DNA of 64,000 nt. It comes from Sediminibacterium sp. GTDB taxonomy: Bacteria > Bacteroidota > Bacteroidia > Chitinophagales > Chitinophagaceae. Where the stretch lies: NCBI GenBank assembly GCA_017537025.1, contig JAFWCB010000007.1, forward strand, positions 1 to 64,000, given 5' to 3'. The notes under the pieces are model-generated. The model was not told the DNA's origin. It made no database searches and saw only the letters and a program-made list of their open reading frames with translations. The translations under genes were made by a program, and so were the position numbers. Of this stretch, positions 6,568 through 16,258 are shown one piece after another. The first letter of the stretch is position 1, and the number at the start of each line of letters is the position of its first letter.

Positions 6568-8757
6568 TTGCGTTATAAATCATTTATATCATTCTTGGTT
6601 TATTTGGCTCATGCTGTGCTGAACAGTTATGCGATGCTTTTCTTTAGTAACCAAAAATTATTTGGGGCGCTTATACTGATCGTTTCTTTTTTTAATCCAT
6701 TTACAGGTATAGGAGGTTTATCTGCAACCATTATTGCCGTAATTGCAGCTTATGGTATTGGGTTTAGCAGCGATCAGGTAAAAACAGGTTTTTATACCTA
6801 TAGTGCTTTGCTCTTGGGGTTAGGCATGGGTACATTTTACGAGTTGAGTATGGGTTATTGGCTATTGCTTCCCCTGGCATCTTTAGTGGCCGTATTAGTT
6901 TCAGCAGCATTGATTGCTAAACTAGGTAAGCAAAATTTACCCGCTCTATCACTTTCCTTTATCCTAACTTTTTGGTTAGTAATACTCGCATCAAAAGAGT
7001 TCACAGCTGTTGGTTTAACGCAAAGAAATATCTATTGGCTAAATGAAATGTATGCAACGGGTGGTAGTAAACTCATACAATTGATTCAGCAGATAGATAG
7101 TTTGGATATACCCGATGCTGTTGCAGGTTTTCTGCGTTCTCTAAGTGCTATCTTGTTTCAAAGCAATATAGCTGCTGGTATTTTATTGGTTATCGGTTTA
7201 TTGATCTATTCTCGGATTGCCTTACTATTATCTATTCTAGGATATGCTACGGCCATGATTTTTATCTCGCTGATGGGTGCCGGCGGGGGTGGCATTAATT
7301 ATTATAATGTAGGCACTAATTTTATGTTGGTTGCTATTGCCCTGGGAGGCTTTTATATTATTCCTTCTACCCGTTCCTTTCTATGGGCTATTATAACGGT
7401 ACCCATATCTTATTTGCTTGTGCTCGGCCTAAGCAAAATAACATACACTTGGGGGTTACCCGTTTTTTCATTGCCCTTTTGTATTACCGTGATATTATTT
7501 TTATACTGTTTGCAATTACGTAAAACACCGGGCAAACTGGTACTTACACCTGTACAATACTATAGCCCTGAAATAAATTTATATACCTATATCAATGAGA
7601 AGGAGAGATGGATGAATACCGTGTACCATCAATTGGCATTGCCATTTATGGGAGAATGGATGGTTAGTCAGGGTTATGATGGTGATCTTACACATAAGGG
7701 CGATTGGGCAAAGGCACTCGATTTTGTGATACTCGATAATGAAATGAAAACCTATCGCTTCCCCGGTAATTTACCCGAACATTTTTATTGTTATAATAAA
7801 CCTGTATTGGCTCCGGCAGATGGAACGGTGGTGGAGATCATTGATTTTATTGAGGATAATGAAATTGGAGGAAATAATACCCAACAAAATTGGGGTAATA
7901 CCATTGTGATCAAACATGCCGAAGGATTATATACTAAGCTATCTCATCTTAAAAAAAATTCTTTCAAAGTAGCAAAAGGGGCTTTCGTAAAAAAAGGAGA
8001 AATCATTGCACATGTTGGTAACTCAGGCCGTTCGCCCGAACCCCATTTGCATTTTCAGGTACAAGCCAATCCTTATGTAGGTAGCAAAACAATCGGTTAT
8101 CCGTTTGCTTATTTTACAGTAAGAGAGCATAATACTATTCTTTTGAATAATTTTAAAATACCCAAGGAAGGTAGTTTTATCAGTAATATCATCGGTAACG
8201 ATCAGCTTCAGCAGGCATTCAATTTTCAACCCGGATTATTGGTGAAAGTAAATGCTAAGGATTTTCAAGAAGAAGAGTGGGAGGTATTCACCAGCGTATA
8301 TAACGAAACTTATTTTTATTGTAAACAAACAAAAGCGGCTGCTTATTTTAAGAACAATGGTAGTGCTTTTTACTTTACCCATTTTATAGGTGAAAAAAAT
8401 AACCTGCTCTTCTTTTTTTATGAAGCTGCTTATAAAGTGTTATTGAGTTCAGAGAATAAAATAAATGTTAAAGACAATTTCCCACTGAGTGTTTATTCTT
8501 TAAATGCCGTCAAATGGTTACAGGATATATTGTCGCCATTTTACATTTTTATAAATATGCAATTCCAATCTGAAGTGAAGAAAGACAATAATGCATTAAC
8601 CGGCAACAGTGTATCCTTCACCAGTAAAAAACTATTGAATTTATTTGGGAAAGAGAAGCATCTATCAACAGCTCATGTAAAAATTGAAAATAATCGATTA
8701 CATTCTTTTACTGTACAAACCAATAACAAAACAATAGCAGCAATATGCACGGTGTAA
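6568..8757 (+). CDS. Urea transporter domain fused to M23 (LytM-like) metallopeptidase
   Basis: A 729-residue fusion. Residues about 5-315 form a urea-transporter (UT) channel with the two-fold repeat hallmarks NPFTGIGGL (43-51) and NVGTNFMLVAIALGGF (247-262), and roughly ten membrane helices. Residues about 370-510 form an M23 peptidase domain with THKGDW (H376), ALDF (D385), SHL (H460) and PHLHF (H493, H495). These are the zinc ligands and catalytic histidines of LytM-type endopeptidases. About 200 further residues are unassigned. Translation appears to start at TTG 6568, two bases after the decarboxylase stop; no ATG fits. Coupling a small-solute channel to a wall-hydrolase module is unusual. 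Within the locus it may pass the small product to the periplasm and open the wall locally, or use the M23 fold only for binding. Confidence 0.85.
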   Translation: MRYKSFISFLVYLAHAVLNSYAMLFFSNQKLFGALILIVSFFNPFTGIGGLSATIIAVIAAYGIGFSSDQVKTGFYTYSALLLGLGMGTFYELSMGYWLLLPLASLVAVLVSAALIAKLGKQNLPALSLSFILTFWLVILASKEFTAVGLTQRNIYWLNEMYATGGSKLIQLIQQIDSLDIPDAVAGFLRSLSAILFQSNIAAGILLVIGLLIYSRIALLLSILGYATAMIFISLMGAGGGGINYYNVGTNFMLVAIALGGFYIIPSTRSFLWAIITVPISYLLVLGLSKITYTWGLPVFSLPFCITVILFLYCLQLRKTPGKLVLTPVQYYSPEINLYTYINEKERWMNTVYHQLALPFMGEWMVSQGYDGDLTHKGDWAKALDFVILDNEMKTYRFPGNLPEHFYCYNKPVLAPADGTVVEIIDFIEDNEIGGNNTQQNWGNTIVIKHAEGLYTKLSHLKKNSFKVAKGAFVKKGEIIAHVGNSGRSPEPHLHFQVQANPYVGSKTIGYPFAYFTVREHNTILLNNFKIPKEGSFISNIIGNDQLQQAFNFQPGLLVKVNAKDFQEEEWEVFTSVYNETYFYCKQTKAAAYFKNNGSAFYFTHFIGEKNNLLFFFYEAAYKVLLSSENKINVKDNFPLSVYSLNAVKWLQDILSPFYIFINMQFQSEVKKDNNALTGNSVSFTSKKLLNLFGKEKHLSTAHVKIENNRLHSFTVQTNNKTIAAICTV

Positions 8758-9944
8758 AAAAAATATGTTTTATGGTATTATCACTGATAGCTTTACATAG
8801 TAATGCACAAACAACATGGAGCTATGATGAAGTGAATACCAAAAGTTATGCCTTATACGAGAAAAGTGCATGGAAGGAATTACTCCATTACGGAAGAGAA
8901 GCGATAGCAGCTAAACAAGATTTTAAATTGCTAAGATTAAGATTGGGCTATGCGGCTTTTATGTTAGAAAACTATAGTGAAGCCTTAAACCAATATGAGC
9001 AGGTTTTGATCAACGATTCTTATAATGCCACAGCACACTATTATATTTGGTTATGTAGGAAATATTTGAACCAGCACGATTTGGCAGATCATGAGTTAGC
9101 CTTTTTTTCAAAAGAAGATTTAGCTAAAGAGAAACTTACCAAGCTGGCATTTACACAAGTAGGTATAGAAGCAAGTTTAAAAACTACCGATAATACCCTA
9201 AGAGGAAATACGAATTATGAAAAACTTGAAATTAGTAATCGGTTTGGTTGGAATATTCATATGACACAGGCAGTAGCATTGTTTAATCAGAATATTTATT
9301 TTATTAATATTCCTCGCCCCGGATTTCCACCACCGCCCATTACTTATAGAACCAGTAGTATCAATCAAACAGAATATTATAATAGACTCACGATCAATTT
9401 GGGTAGAAATTGGCAGGTAAAAGGCGCCTATCATTATACCTATACTCCGGTTGACAATAATACTTTTCAAAACCAAACAGTGTTCGGGGCCTTAAAGTAT
9501 TATAATACCTATTTTGATTTTCAAGCGTCGGCTAATTTCTCTACTGTTTCTGATACCAGTATTAGTCAGTACGATGCGCAACTGGGTATATATCCTTTGG
9601 GTAATTTATCCTTGTATAGTTTTTCTACAGCCATCATAAGAAATAGACCGAGTGGATCTGCATTTAACTTCAGACAGATATTGGGCGTTCAGGTGGCGAA
9701 AAAAATATGGGTAGAAGCTAATGTAACCCTTGGAAAGTTTTCCGATTTATTTGAAAATGATGCGATGTATATCTATAATCAGATCGATCCCAACCAATTT
9801 AAAGGCGGCTTAACAGCCTATGCAAGTTTATCTCCCAAATGTGTACTTGCCATAGGTTATACATTAGAACAACGAATAATTTCAAACACTACAAATACAT
9901 TTAATCAACATTCAATCACAGGAGGTTTATCATGGAAATTCTAA
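8745..9944 (+). CDS. TPR plus beta-barrel outer-membrane protein, YaiO-like
   Basis: A 399-residue exported protein. A signal peptide covers about residues 1-21 (cleavage after SNAQ). TPR-like helices occupy about 30-130 (YSEALNQYEQVLINDSYNAT). The remainder consists of alternating aromatic/polar beta strands ending in ...GGLSWKF, a C-terminal Phe typical of outer-membrane barrels. The organisation matches YaiO-family proteins. Its start overlaps the fusion gene upstream by 13 bases, so the two are translationally coupled. It probably gives the locus an outer-membrane exit or anchor. Confidence 0.75.
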   Translation: MHGVKKICFMVLSLIALHSNAQTTWSYDEVNTKSYALYEKSAWKELLHYGREAIAAKQDFKLLRLRLGYAAFMLENYSEALNQYEQVLINDSYNATAHYYIWLCRKYLNQHDLADHELAFFSKEDLAKEKLTKLAFTQVGIEASLKTTDNTLRGNTNYEKLEISNRFGWNIHMTQAVALFNQNIYFINIPRPGFPPPPITYRTSSINQTEYYNRLTINLGRNWQVKGAYHYTYTPVDNNTFQNQTVFGALKYYNTYFDFQASANFSTVSDTSISQYDAQLGIYPLGNLSLYSFSTAIIRNRPSGSAFNFRQILGVQVAKKIWVEANVTLGKFSDLFENDAMYIYNQIDPNQFKGGLTAYASLSPKCVLAIGYTLEQRIISNTTNTFNQHSITGGLSWKF

Positions 9945-10552
9945 AAAAACAAATCGGCATAGCCGCAATAATGCTACTAAGTATGAGTGCCATAGCTCAA
10001 AGTGATGCAACTATTCAAAAAGGTTTTCGCGACAGCTATACGCAGGAAAATAATAAGTTATATGGGGAAGCTATAGCTACGCTTAATAAAGTATACGAGG
10101 AGAATAATTATGAAATAAACCTAAGATTAGGTTGGCTCTACTATAACAACAAAAATTATACGCAGTCGCAGAACTATTATGCAAAAGCAGTATCACTAAA
10201 GCCTTACGCTATCGAAGCAAAATTCGGTTTGATAAAACCTTTATATGCACTCGAAAACTGGGATAAGGTGTTGAGTACTTATGAAGATATTTTAAAAGTA
10301 GATGCCCAGAATGTAACGGCTAATTATTGGGCCGGTGTTATGCAATACAATAGAAAAAAATATGAACAGGCTGCCCGTCATTTTGAAAAAGTGGTGAACC
10401 TTTATCCTTTTGATTATGATAGTAATCATATGTTAGCGTGGACATACCTCAACCTCGGAAAAAATAATGATGCTAAAACATTATTCAATAAGGCATTGCT
10501 TATTCGTCCGGCCGATTCATCATCGCTGGAAGGTTTGAGCAAGATAAAATAA
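9932..10552 (+). CDS. Periplasmic tetratricopeptide-repeat protein
   Basis: A 206-residue protein with a signal peptide (about 1-22, ending SAIAQ) and at least four TPR units, including NYTQSQNYYAKAVSLKP and KYEQAARHFEKVVNLYP. TPRs are scaffolds for protein complexes. The gene overlaps the YaiO-like gene by 13 bases, the same overlap as the preceding pair, and closes the six-gene unit. It probably holds the envelope part of the system together; no enzymatic motif is seen. Confidence 0.8.
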   Translation: MEILKKQIGIAAIMLLSMSAIAQSDATIQKGFRDSYTQENNKLYGEAIATLNKVYEENNYEINLRLGWLYYNNKNYTQSQNYYAKAVSLKPYAIEAKFGLIKPLYALENWDKVLSTYEDILKVDAQNVTANYWAGVMQYNRKKYEQAARHFEKVVNLYPFDYDSNHMLAWTYLNLGKNNDAKTLFNKALLIRPADSSSLEGLSKIK

Positions 10553-10569
10553 GGCAGGTATCTCAGCTA

Positions 10570-11760
10570 TTAGGCTAGTTTACTCAAGGCTTCAGCAATT
10601 CTTCCCCAGGCACGTTCAATATTTTCCATGCTATTGGCGAAAGAAAAACGAACACAGTTAGATTCGCCAAAAGCATCACCCATTACAGAAGATACATGTG
10701 CATTGTTAAGTATGTACATACTGAAGTCTGCTGCATTGTGAATGGTTTCACCGTTAGCAGATTTACCGTAGTAGTAACTCACATCGGGGAAAACATAAAA
10801 AGCTCCTTCTGGCTCAAAACATTTAAAACCGGGTATAGCATTTACTAATTCAAGGGTGCGTTTACGCCTGCGTGTAAATTCGGCCGTCATTTCCATCGAA
10901 GGGCGGAGATCACCGGTAAGTGCTGCTACAGCTGCCTTCTGTGTAATGGAGTTGGTACCACTGGTAAATTGTCCTTGTAGTTTCTCACAGGCTTTGGCTA
11001 TGGCAGCATTTGCAGCAATATAACCAAGTCGCCACCCTGTCATAGCGAAGCCCTTACTCAATCCATTGATGATTACCACACGCGATTTTAAATCTTCGAA
11101 TTGTGCTATGCTTTCGTGTTTTCCTACAAAATTGATATACTCATAAATTTCGTCGGAGAGAATTGTAATGTTGGGATGTTTTCTAAATACTTCAGCTAAT
11201 CCTTCTAATTCTTCTTTGCTATAAACAGCGCCCGAAGGATTACAAGGAGAAGAAAACATGAACACTTTGGTACGTGGGGTTATGGCTGCTTCTACCTGAG
11301 CAGGTGTTGGTTTAAATTTATTTTCTACGGTGGTACGTATCTCTACTACTTTACCTCGTGCAATTTTAACTAACTCAGAATAAGTAACCCAATAAGGTGT
11401 TGGAATGATCACTTCATCGCCCTCATCTACTAGGGCTAAAATAGCATTGGCTAAGCTCTGTTTTGCACCCGTAGAAGTGATAATATTTTCAGGTTTATAA
11501 TCCAGATTATTATCCCGCTTTAATTTGGTGCAAACGGCTTCGCGTAGGTCTAAAAATCCGGCTACAGGAGTATAGTGGCTCCAGTTATCATTGATGGCTT
11601 TAATAGCTGCTTCTTTAATATGCTGAGGCGTATCAAAATCGGGTTCACCCAAACTTAAGTCAATTACATCGATACCTTTTGCCCTTAATTCGCGACCAAG
11701 TTTCGCCATTTTTAAGGTTTCCGGTTCATTAAAACGATTCAGCAAAGAAGACAGTTCCAT
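10570..11760 (-). CDS. Pyridoxal-phosphate aminotransferase class I/II (aspartate aminotransferase-like)
   Basis: A 396-residue fold-I aminotransferase of the aspartate/prephenate aminotransferase subgroup. The PLP lysine is K236 in NGLSKGFAMTGWRLGY, with D203 and Y206 in LSDEIYEY, N174 in SPCNPSGAVY and a substrate-carboxylate Arg in VRFSFANS near the C-terminus. The usual SPxNPTG motif has Cys at 173, which is a minor variation. It transfers amino groups between aspartate or related amino acids and 2-oxoglutarate. It stands convergent to the six-gene locus, 17 bases from it, with no recognisable terminator between. Confidence 0.9.
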   Translation of the reverse strand: MELSSLLNRFNEPETLKMAKLGRELRAKGIDVIDLSLGEPDFDTPQHIKEAAIKAINDNWSHYTPVAGFLDLREAVCTKLKRDNNLDYKPENIITSTGAKQSLANAILALVDEGDEVIIPTPYWVTYSELVKIARGKVVEIRTTVENKFKPTPAQVEAAITPRTKVFMFSSPCNPSGAVYSKEELEGLAEVFRKHPNITILSDEIYEYINFVGKHESIAQFEDLKSRVVIINGLSKGFAMTGWRLGYIAANAAIAKACEKLQGQFTSGTNSITQKAAVAALTGDLRPSMEMTAEFTRRRKRTLELVNAIPGFKCFEPEGAFYVFPDVSYYYGKSANGETIHNAADFSMYILNNAHVSSVMGDAFGESNCVRFSFANSMENIERAWGRIAEALSKLA

Positions 11761-11827
11761 TATGATTATTTGTTATAAATGAGGGCGTAAGTTCGGAAAA
11801 ATCATCCTAACATTTGTAAGTATTTAA

Positions 11828-13012
11828 CTATTGCCGTTTCCGTTTCAACTCATATTGATAGATAGCTTGACCTAAATTTTTGAGAAAGGGATAGCCAACG
11901 GATTCGTACTCATATTTATCGTCGTTATAAATGCCGTCTGTATTGCAAGATATTACGGCACTCAGCATAAATTCTACATTTCTTTCTTCATCCTTCACAT
12001 AGGTAACATCGATCAAAAACCCATAAGCATCGCCCACTTTATTAAAGATGCGCATAGTATGATCTTTTTTCCCTTTTTCAGAACCATAATATAAAAACTT
12101 ACAATAAGCATCCCAATAATGAGTGGTATCATAATTAGGCCAATCACTCTCTCTCGGAAACATGCTCATATACTTTCTTACAAAATCATATTCCTCGTCG
12201 TTCAAATGAAAGCGTTGTTTTTTAGGAGTCTGTTTAGGGAATATGACCGATTGGAGCATATGATGCAGATCTTGTAAATACACTCTGTTTTTTAGCGCAA
12301 ATGAGAAGGGCTCATTTACTAATTTACCTCTGCTATAATAACCCTTGCCAAGTCTCGCTGGTAAATCGCTAAAAACAGCAGTACTAGTATGAGCAGGTTG
12401 ACTATACAATAAATTACCTGCTGTATCAAAAAAATGAACCGGATTGGTATTTGCATTTTGATCGGGCGTTCTGCTTAACTGCAAGCGGTGCCTGATAACA
12501 GCATCTGGATAGCCCTTTTCTTTTAGCTTTTGTTGAATATAATCCTGCCCTAAAAACTCGTACAATCTGTTAAACGCATCATTATCACTCACTAAAAAAA
12601 TTTGCTTGATATAATTTTCAATGGTGGGTCGGCCATCAGCAGCATTAGGCTGATTATATACATGATCTTGCATTGCATAGGCACTGTCGGTAATCATGGT
12701 AGTATTTCTATCAACCCCTTTTATCTTCATCTCATTTAATTTTTCTAAGGCTAATAAAGCAATAGGCATTTTTACCGTACTGGCAGGGTAGAAGTAGAGA
12801 TCATTTTGTACGTTGAAAGTATATTCTTTAAAGGAAGGGATATTTCTTTTATTCCGATTTATTTCAGTATAAAAAACCTGAATACGCAGGGTGTCTTTAT
12901 TATTCAAGTAGTAGCTAAAGAAAGGATCTGCTTTCATTACTTCTTCTATGGGGTTTTGGGCAAGTAATTGCGAGGAACTGCATACAAGCAAAAGCAGGAG
13001 ATATTTCTTCAT
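11828..13012 (-). CDS. Secreted class A beta-lactamase-like serine hydrolase
   Basis: A 394-residue exported protein of the beta-lactamase2/class A-like superfamily. The signal peptide is MKKYLLLLLVCSSSQLLAQ. The nucleophile motif is S78-T-V-K81, the second motif is SDN at 142-144, and a K-x-G triad appears in FNKVGDAYG near the C-terminus. All three elements of a penicillin-interacting fold are present, but overall it resembles the large group of Bacteroidota serine hydrolases of unknown substrate rather than a known resistance enzyme. I use the ATG at 13012, since the upstream ATG at 13027 would put five extra residues before a perfect signal peptide. It is divergent from sdaA, 26 bases away. 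Confidence 0.8.
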   Translation of the reverse strand: MKKYLLLLLVCSSSQLLAQNPIEEVMKADPFFSYYLNNKDTLRIQVFYTEINRNKRNIPSFKEYTFNVQNDLYFYPASTVKMPIALLALEKLNEMKIKGVDRNTTMITDSAYAMQDHVYNQPNAADGRPTIENYIKQIFLVSDNDAFNRLYEFLGQDYIQQKLKEKGYPDAVIRHRLQLSRTPDQNANTNPVHFFDTAGNLLYSQPAHTSTAVFSDLPARLGKGYYSRGKLVNEPFSFALKNRVYLQDLHHMLQSVIFPKQTPKKQRFHLNDEEYDFVRKYMSMFPRESDWPNYDTTHYWDAYCKFLYYGSEKGKKDHTMRIFNKVGDAYGFLIDVTYVKDEERNVEFMLSAVISCNTDGIYNDDKYEYESVGYPFLKNLGQAIYQYELKRKRQ

Positions 13013-13038
13013 ACTGCTAATGTACATACCTTTACAAT

Positions 13039-14466
13039 ATGCCGCATGAATCTATTTCCGTATTTGATATGTTCAAAATAGGGGTTGGCCCTTCCAGTTC
13101 TCATACACTGGGTCCGTGGAGAGCTGCCCAACGCTGTTTACAAACCATTGAAGAAAAAGGATCCTTAGCATCCGTGGCAAGTATTACCGTTTTGCTTTAT
13201 GGATCATTGGCTAAAACCGGTAAGGGGCACGGAACTGATGTAGCAGTGCTCATGGGTTTATGCGGAGAAGATCCGGTAACTATTGATGTAAATGCTATTA
13301 CTCCAAAAACAAATCAGATCATAACATCTCAAACATTATTGCTTGGCGGAAAGCAACTTATTAATTTTGATTATGCTACTCAGGTTCAATTCTTATTCCA
13401 TGAAACCTTACCCTTTCACCCGAATGGATTAAGCTTTTTAGTGTCGTTAAAAAATGGGGAGCAATGGAGTGAAACATTTTATTCTATTGGTGGGGGATTT
13501 GTGGTGAAAGAAGGAGAAAATAATGGCGGAAAGAAACAAGTTGATCTTCCTTTTCCGATAGATACTGCTGATGATCTATTGCATTGGTGTATGAAAACAG
13601 GTATGGCTATTCACGAAATTGTGATGGAGAATGAATTAAGCTGGAGGGGTGAAGAAGCTACTAAAAAAGGAGTGCTTGCTATTTGGCAAACCATGAAAGA
13701 TTGTACTTACCGCGGGTGCCATACACAGGGTGAATTACCGGGCGGCTTGCAAGTAAGAAGAAGAGCTTTTGATCTCAATAAAAAATTAATACAAAATGCT
13801 GAATATGCAGATCATTCCGGTTGGATAGCAGCTATAAAAAATGGTGGGACTAGCTTTCCTTATATATTAGATTGGGTAAGTTGTTTTGCATTAGCTGTAA
13901 ATGAAGAAAATGCATCATTCGGACGCGTAGTAACGGCACCAACTAACGGTGCTGCGGGTGTAATACCGGCTGTATTGCAATATTATATTGCTTTTTGTGA
14001 TGGTGCTACAGAAGATACCATCATTCGTTTTTTACTAACGGCTGCTGAAATTGGAAGCATCTTTAAAAAAGGGGCAACCATATCGGCAGCCATGGGTGGT
14101 TGTCAGGCTGAAATTGGTGTATCCAGTGCTATGGCAGCCGCGGCTCTAACTGAATCCTTAGGCGGTACACAAAAGCAAGCCTTGATGGCTGCTGAGATTG
14201 CCATGGAACATCACTTAGGATTAACCTGCGACCCGATTGGTGGTTTGGTTCAAATACCATGTATAGAAAGGAATACCATGGGCGCTATTAAAGCCATAAC
14301 GGCTTCACAACTCGCTTTACAAAGCACTCCCGATTTTGCAGTAGTAAGTTTAGATAAAGTTATTGCAACCATGTGGAGCACGGCATTAGACATGAATACC
14401 AAATACAAAGAAACAGCAGATGGAGGTTTAGCAGTGCAGGTGCCGGTTGGGTTAAGTGAGTGCTAG
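13039..14466 (+). CDS. sdaA: L-serine ammonia-lyase, single-chain iron-sulfur type
   Basis: A 475-residue one-chain L-serine dehydratase that deaminates serine to pyruvate and ammonia. It carries the N-terminal beta domain with the [12 protein letters not shown] signature (15-26) and the C-terminal alpha domain (about 200-475). Cysteines that can ligate the [4Fe-4S] cluster are C355 in [11 protein letters not shown]397 in GLTCDPIGG and C408 in IPCIERN. Length and motif order are normal. It is divergent from the serine hydrolase gene. No obvious regulator is adjacent. Confidence 0.95.
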   Translation: MPHESISVFDMFKIGVGPSSSHTLGPWRAAQRCLQTIEEKGSLASVASITVLLYGSLAKTGKGHGTDVAVLMGLCGEDPVTIDVNAITPKTNQIITSQTLLLGGKQLINFDYATQVQFLFHETLPFHPNGLSFLVSLKNGEQWSETFYSIGGGFVVKEGENNGGKKQVDLPFPIDTADDLLHWCMKTGMAIHEIVMENELSWRGEEATKKGVLAIWQTMKDCTYRGCHTQGELPGGLQVRRRAFDLNKKLIQNAEYADHSGWIAAIKNGGTSFPYILDWVSCFALAVNEENASFGRVVTAPTNGAAGVIPAVLQYYIAFCDGATEDTIIRFLLTAAEIGSIFKKGATISAAMGGCQAEIGVSSAMAAAALTESLGGTQKQALMAAEIAMEHHLGLTCDPIGGLVQIPCIERNTMGAIKAITASQLALQSTPDFAVVSLDKVIATMWSTALDMNTKYKETADGGLAVQVPVGLSEC

Positions 14467-14565
14467 TCAGTAGTCAATGGTCATTAGGCATTGGTCATTT
14501 CTATGAGCCGTAGGCGAAGAGAAATCTCCAAAATTTTATGTAGTTTTAGTTTTCAAAACTACTAC

Positions 14566-16173
14566 ATGAGAAAATCGCTGTCTTTGTTGGCAATGTCATT
14601 ATTTGCCATCGTAAGCTTTGCACAAACAACTCCCTACGACTCTACAACTGTTGCTGCTTTGAAAAAATCAGTGCTGGCTTCTGTAGCTACTAAAGAAAAA
14701 CAGGTACAGGAAATAGTTGATATGGTATTTAGCTTTGGAGAGCTTGGCTTTCAAGAGATTGAAACATCTAAATACCTTACTAGTGTCTTGGAAAAAAATG
14801 GCTTCACTATTCAAAAAAATATTTCCAATATTCCTACCGCATGGATGGCTACCTGGGGTAGTGGTAGTCCTGTGATAGCATTAGGCAGTGATATTGATTG
14901 TATCCCAAAAGCTTCTCAAAAACCGGGTGTAGCTTATCGCGATCCGATTGTGGATGGTGCCCCGGGGCATGGTGAGGGACATAATTCAGGTCAGGCTGTA
15001 ATTATTGCTGCCGCTATTTCGATGAAAGAATTGATGCAACAAAAGAATATCAAAGGCACTTTAGTAATATGGCCGGGTGTGGCAGAGGAATTAGTGGCAA
15101 GTAAAGCCTGGTATGTAAGAGATGGCTATTTCAAAAATATTGATGCTTGTATTTTTACCCATGTAAGCAGTGATTTTGCCTGTAATTATGGCGATAATGG
15201 TGGTAATGGAATGGTATCCGTTAAGTTTTCTTTTGAGGGTGATGCCGCACATGCTGCCGGAGCTCCTTGGAGAGGTAAGAGTGCTTTAGATGGTGTGGAG
15301 TTGATGGATATTGGATGGAATTTTAAAAGAGAGCATTTGAAACCTACCCAGAGAAGCCATTATGTAATTACAGATGGTGGCGATCAACCCAATGTAGTTC
15401 CTTCCAAAGCATCGGTATGGTATTATTTCAGAGAACGTACGTATGAGGATATTAAAAGTATGTATGAATCCGGTGTAAAAATTGCCAATGGAGCAGCTAT
15501 GATGTCCGACACCAAAATGACTTATCAAATTGTAGGAACTGCCTGGACCGGACATTTCAACAAACCCATGGCTGAAGCGATGCATAAAAATATTAAGCTA
15601 GTAGGTATGCCTACCTGGACTGAGGCAGATCAACAACTGGCAAGGGCTACCCAAAAATTATTGGAAGCTCCAAAAAAAGATCAACAAGGAAAAGATATCG
15701 ATGGGTTGAAAACAACACTCAACCCCAATGTTAGTGGCTCTGTTCCATTCTCATGGGGTGGTGGTTCCGATGATATAGCAGATATATCCTGGAACGTACC
15801 AACGATTGTACTTTGGTATCCCGCTAATATACCGGGAACAAAGGGTCACCATTGGGGAGATGCTATTGCCATGGCTACGCCTATTGCGCATAAAGGATCT
15901 TTAGCCGGTGCAAAAGCAACCGCACTTACATTGGTAGATTTATTTACTCAACCGAAATTATTAGAAGAGGCCAAAAAATATTTCACAGAAGTACAAACAA
16001 AAGATACCAAATACAAACCCTTTATAACCGAAAAAGATCCTGCACCTACTTATATCAATAAAGAAACGATGGACAAGTACAGAGAGCAAATGAAAAAATT
16101 CTACTACGATCCATCTAAATACAAAACATATTTGGAGCAGTTGGGAATTCAATACCCGACGTTGAAGAATTAA
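14566..16173 (+). CDS. Exported M20-family amidohydrolase (AbgB-like)
   Basis: A 535-residue M20 peptidase/amidohydrolase similar to the aminobenzoyl-glutamate utilisation protein B group. The start at ATG 14566 gives a clear signal peptide (MRKSLSLLAMSLFAIVSFAQ), so the enzyme is periplasmic. Metal-site segments are GSDIDCIP, APGHGEGHNSG and GVAEELVASK. A dimerisation or lid domain is in the middle, with a late metal ligand near TKGHHWGDAIAM. It cleaves amide bonds of N-acyl amino acids or dipeptides; the substrate is not evident. A near-palindrome of TAGTTTT/AAAACTA (14541-14561) lies directly before the start and could be a regulatory site. Confidence 0.85.
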   Translation: MRKSLSLLAMSLFAIVSFAQTTPYDSTTVAALKKSVLASVATKEKQVQEIVDMVFSFGELGFQEIETSKYLTSVLEKNGFTIQKNISNIPTAWMATWGSGSPVIALGSDIDCIPKASQKPGVAYRDPIVDGAPGHGEGHNSGQAVIIAAAISMKELMQQKNIKGTLVIWPGVAEELVASKAWYVRDGYFKNIDACIFTHVSSDFACNYGDNGGNGMVSVKFSFEGDAAHAAGAPWRGKSALDGVELMDIGWNFKREHLKPTQRSHYVITDGGDQPNVVPSKASVWYYFRERTYEDIKSMYESGVKIANGAAMMSDTKMTYQIVGTAWTGHFNKPMAEAMHKNIKLVGMPTWTEADQQLARATQKLLEAPKKDQQGKDIDGLKTTLNPNVSGSVPFSWGGGSDDIADISWNVPTIVLWYPANIPGTKGHHWGDAIAMATPIAHKGSLAGAKATALTLVDLFTQPKLLEEAKKYFTEVQTKDTKYKPFITEKDPAPTYINKETMDKYREQMKKFYYDPSKYKTYLEQLGIQYPTLKN

Positions 16174-16176
16174 GGT

Positions 16177-16258
16177 ATAGGGTAAAGGGTATAGGCTATA
16201 AGGTGTAGGCTATAAGGTATTCCTTACACCTTACAGCTTCTACCTTCTACCTTCTAGC
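16177..16258. repeat. Degenerate tandem repeat folding into a hairpin
   Basis: The gap between two convergent genes consists of imperfect GTATAGG/GGCTATAAGGTGTA units on one side and their complement (CCTTACACCTTACAGC, TTCTACC units) on the other. A long imperfect hairpin can form. It probably acts as a bidirectional terminator. Similar units occur near 18.8, 25.1 and 48.1 kb. Confidence 0.6.
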
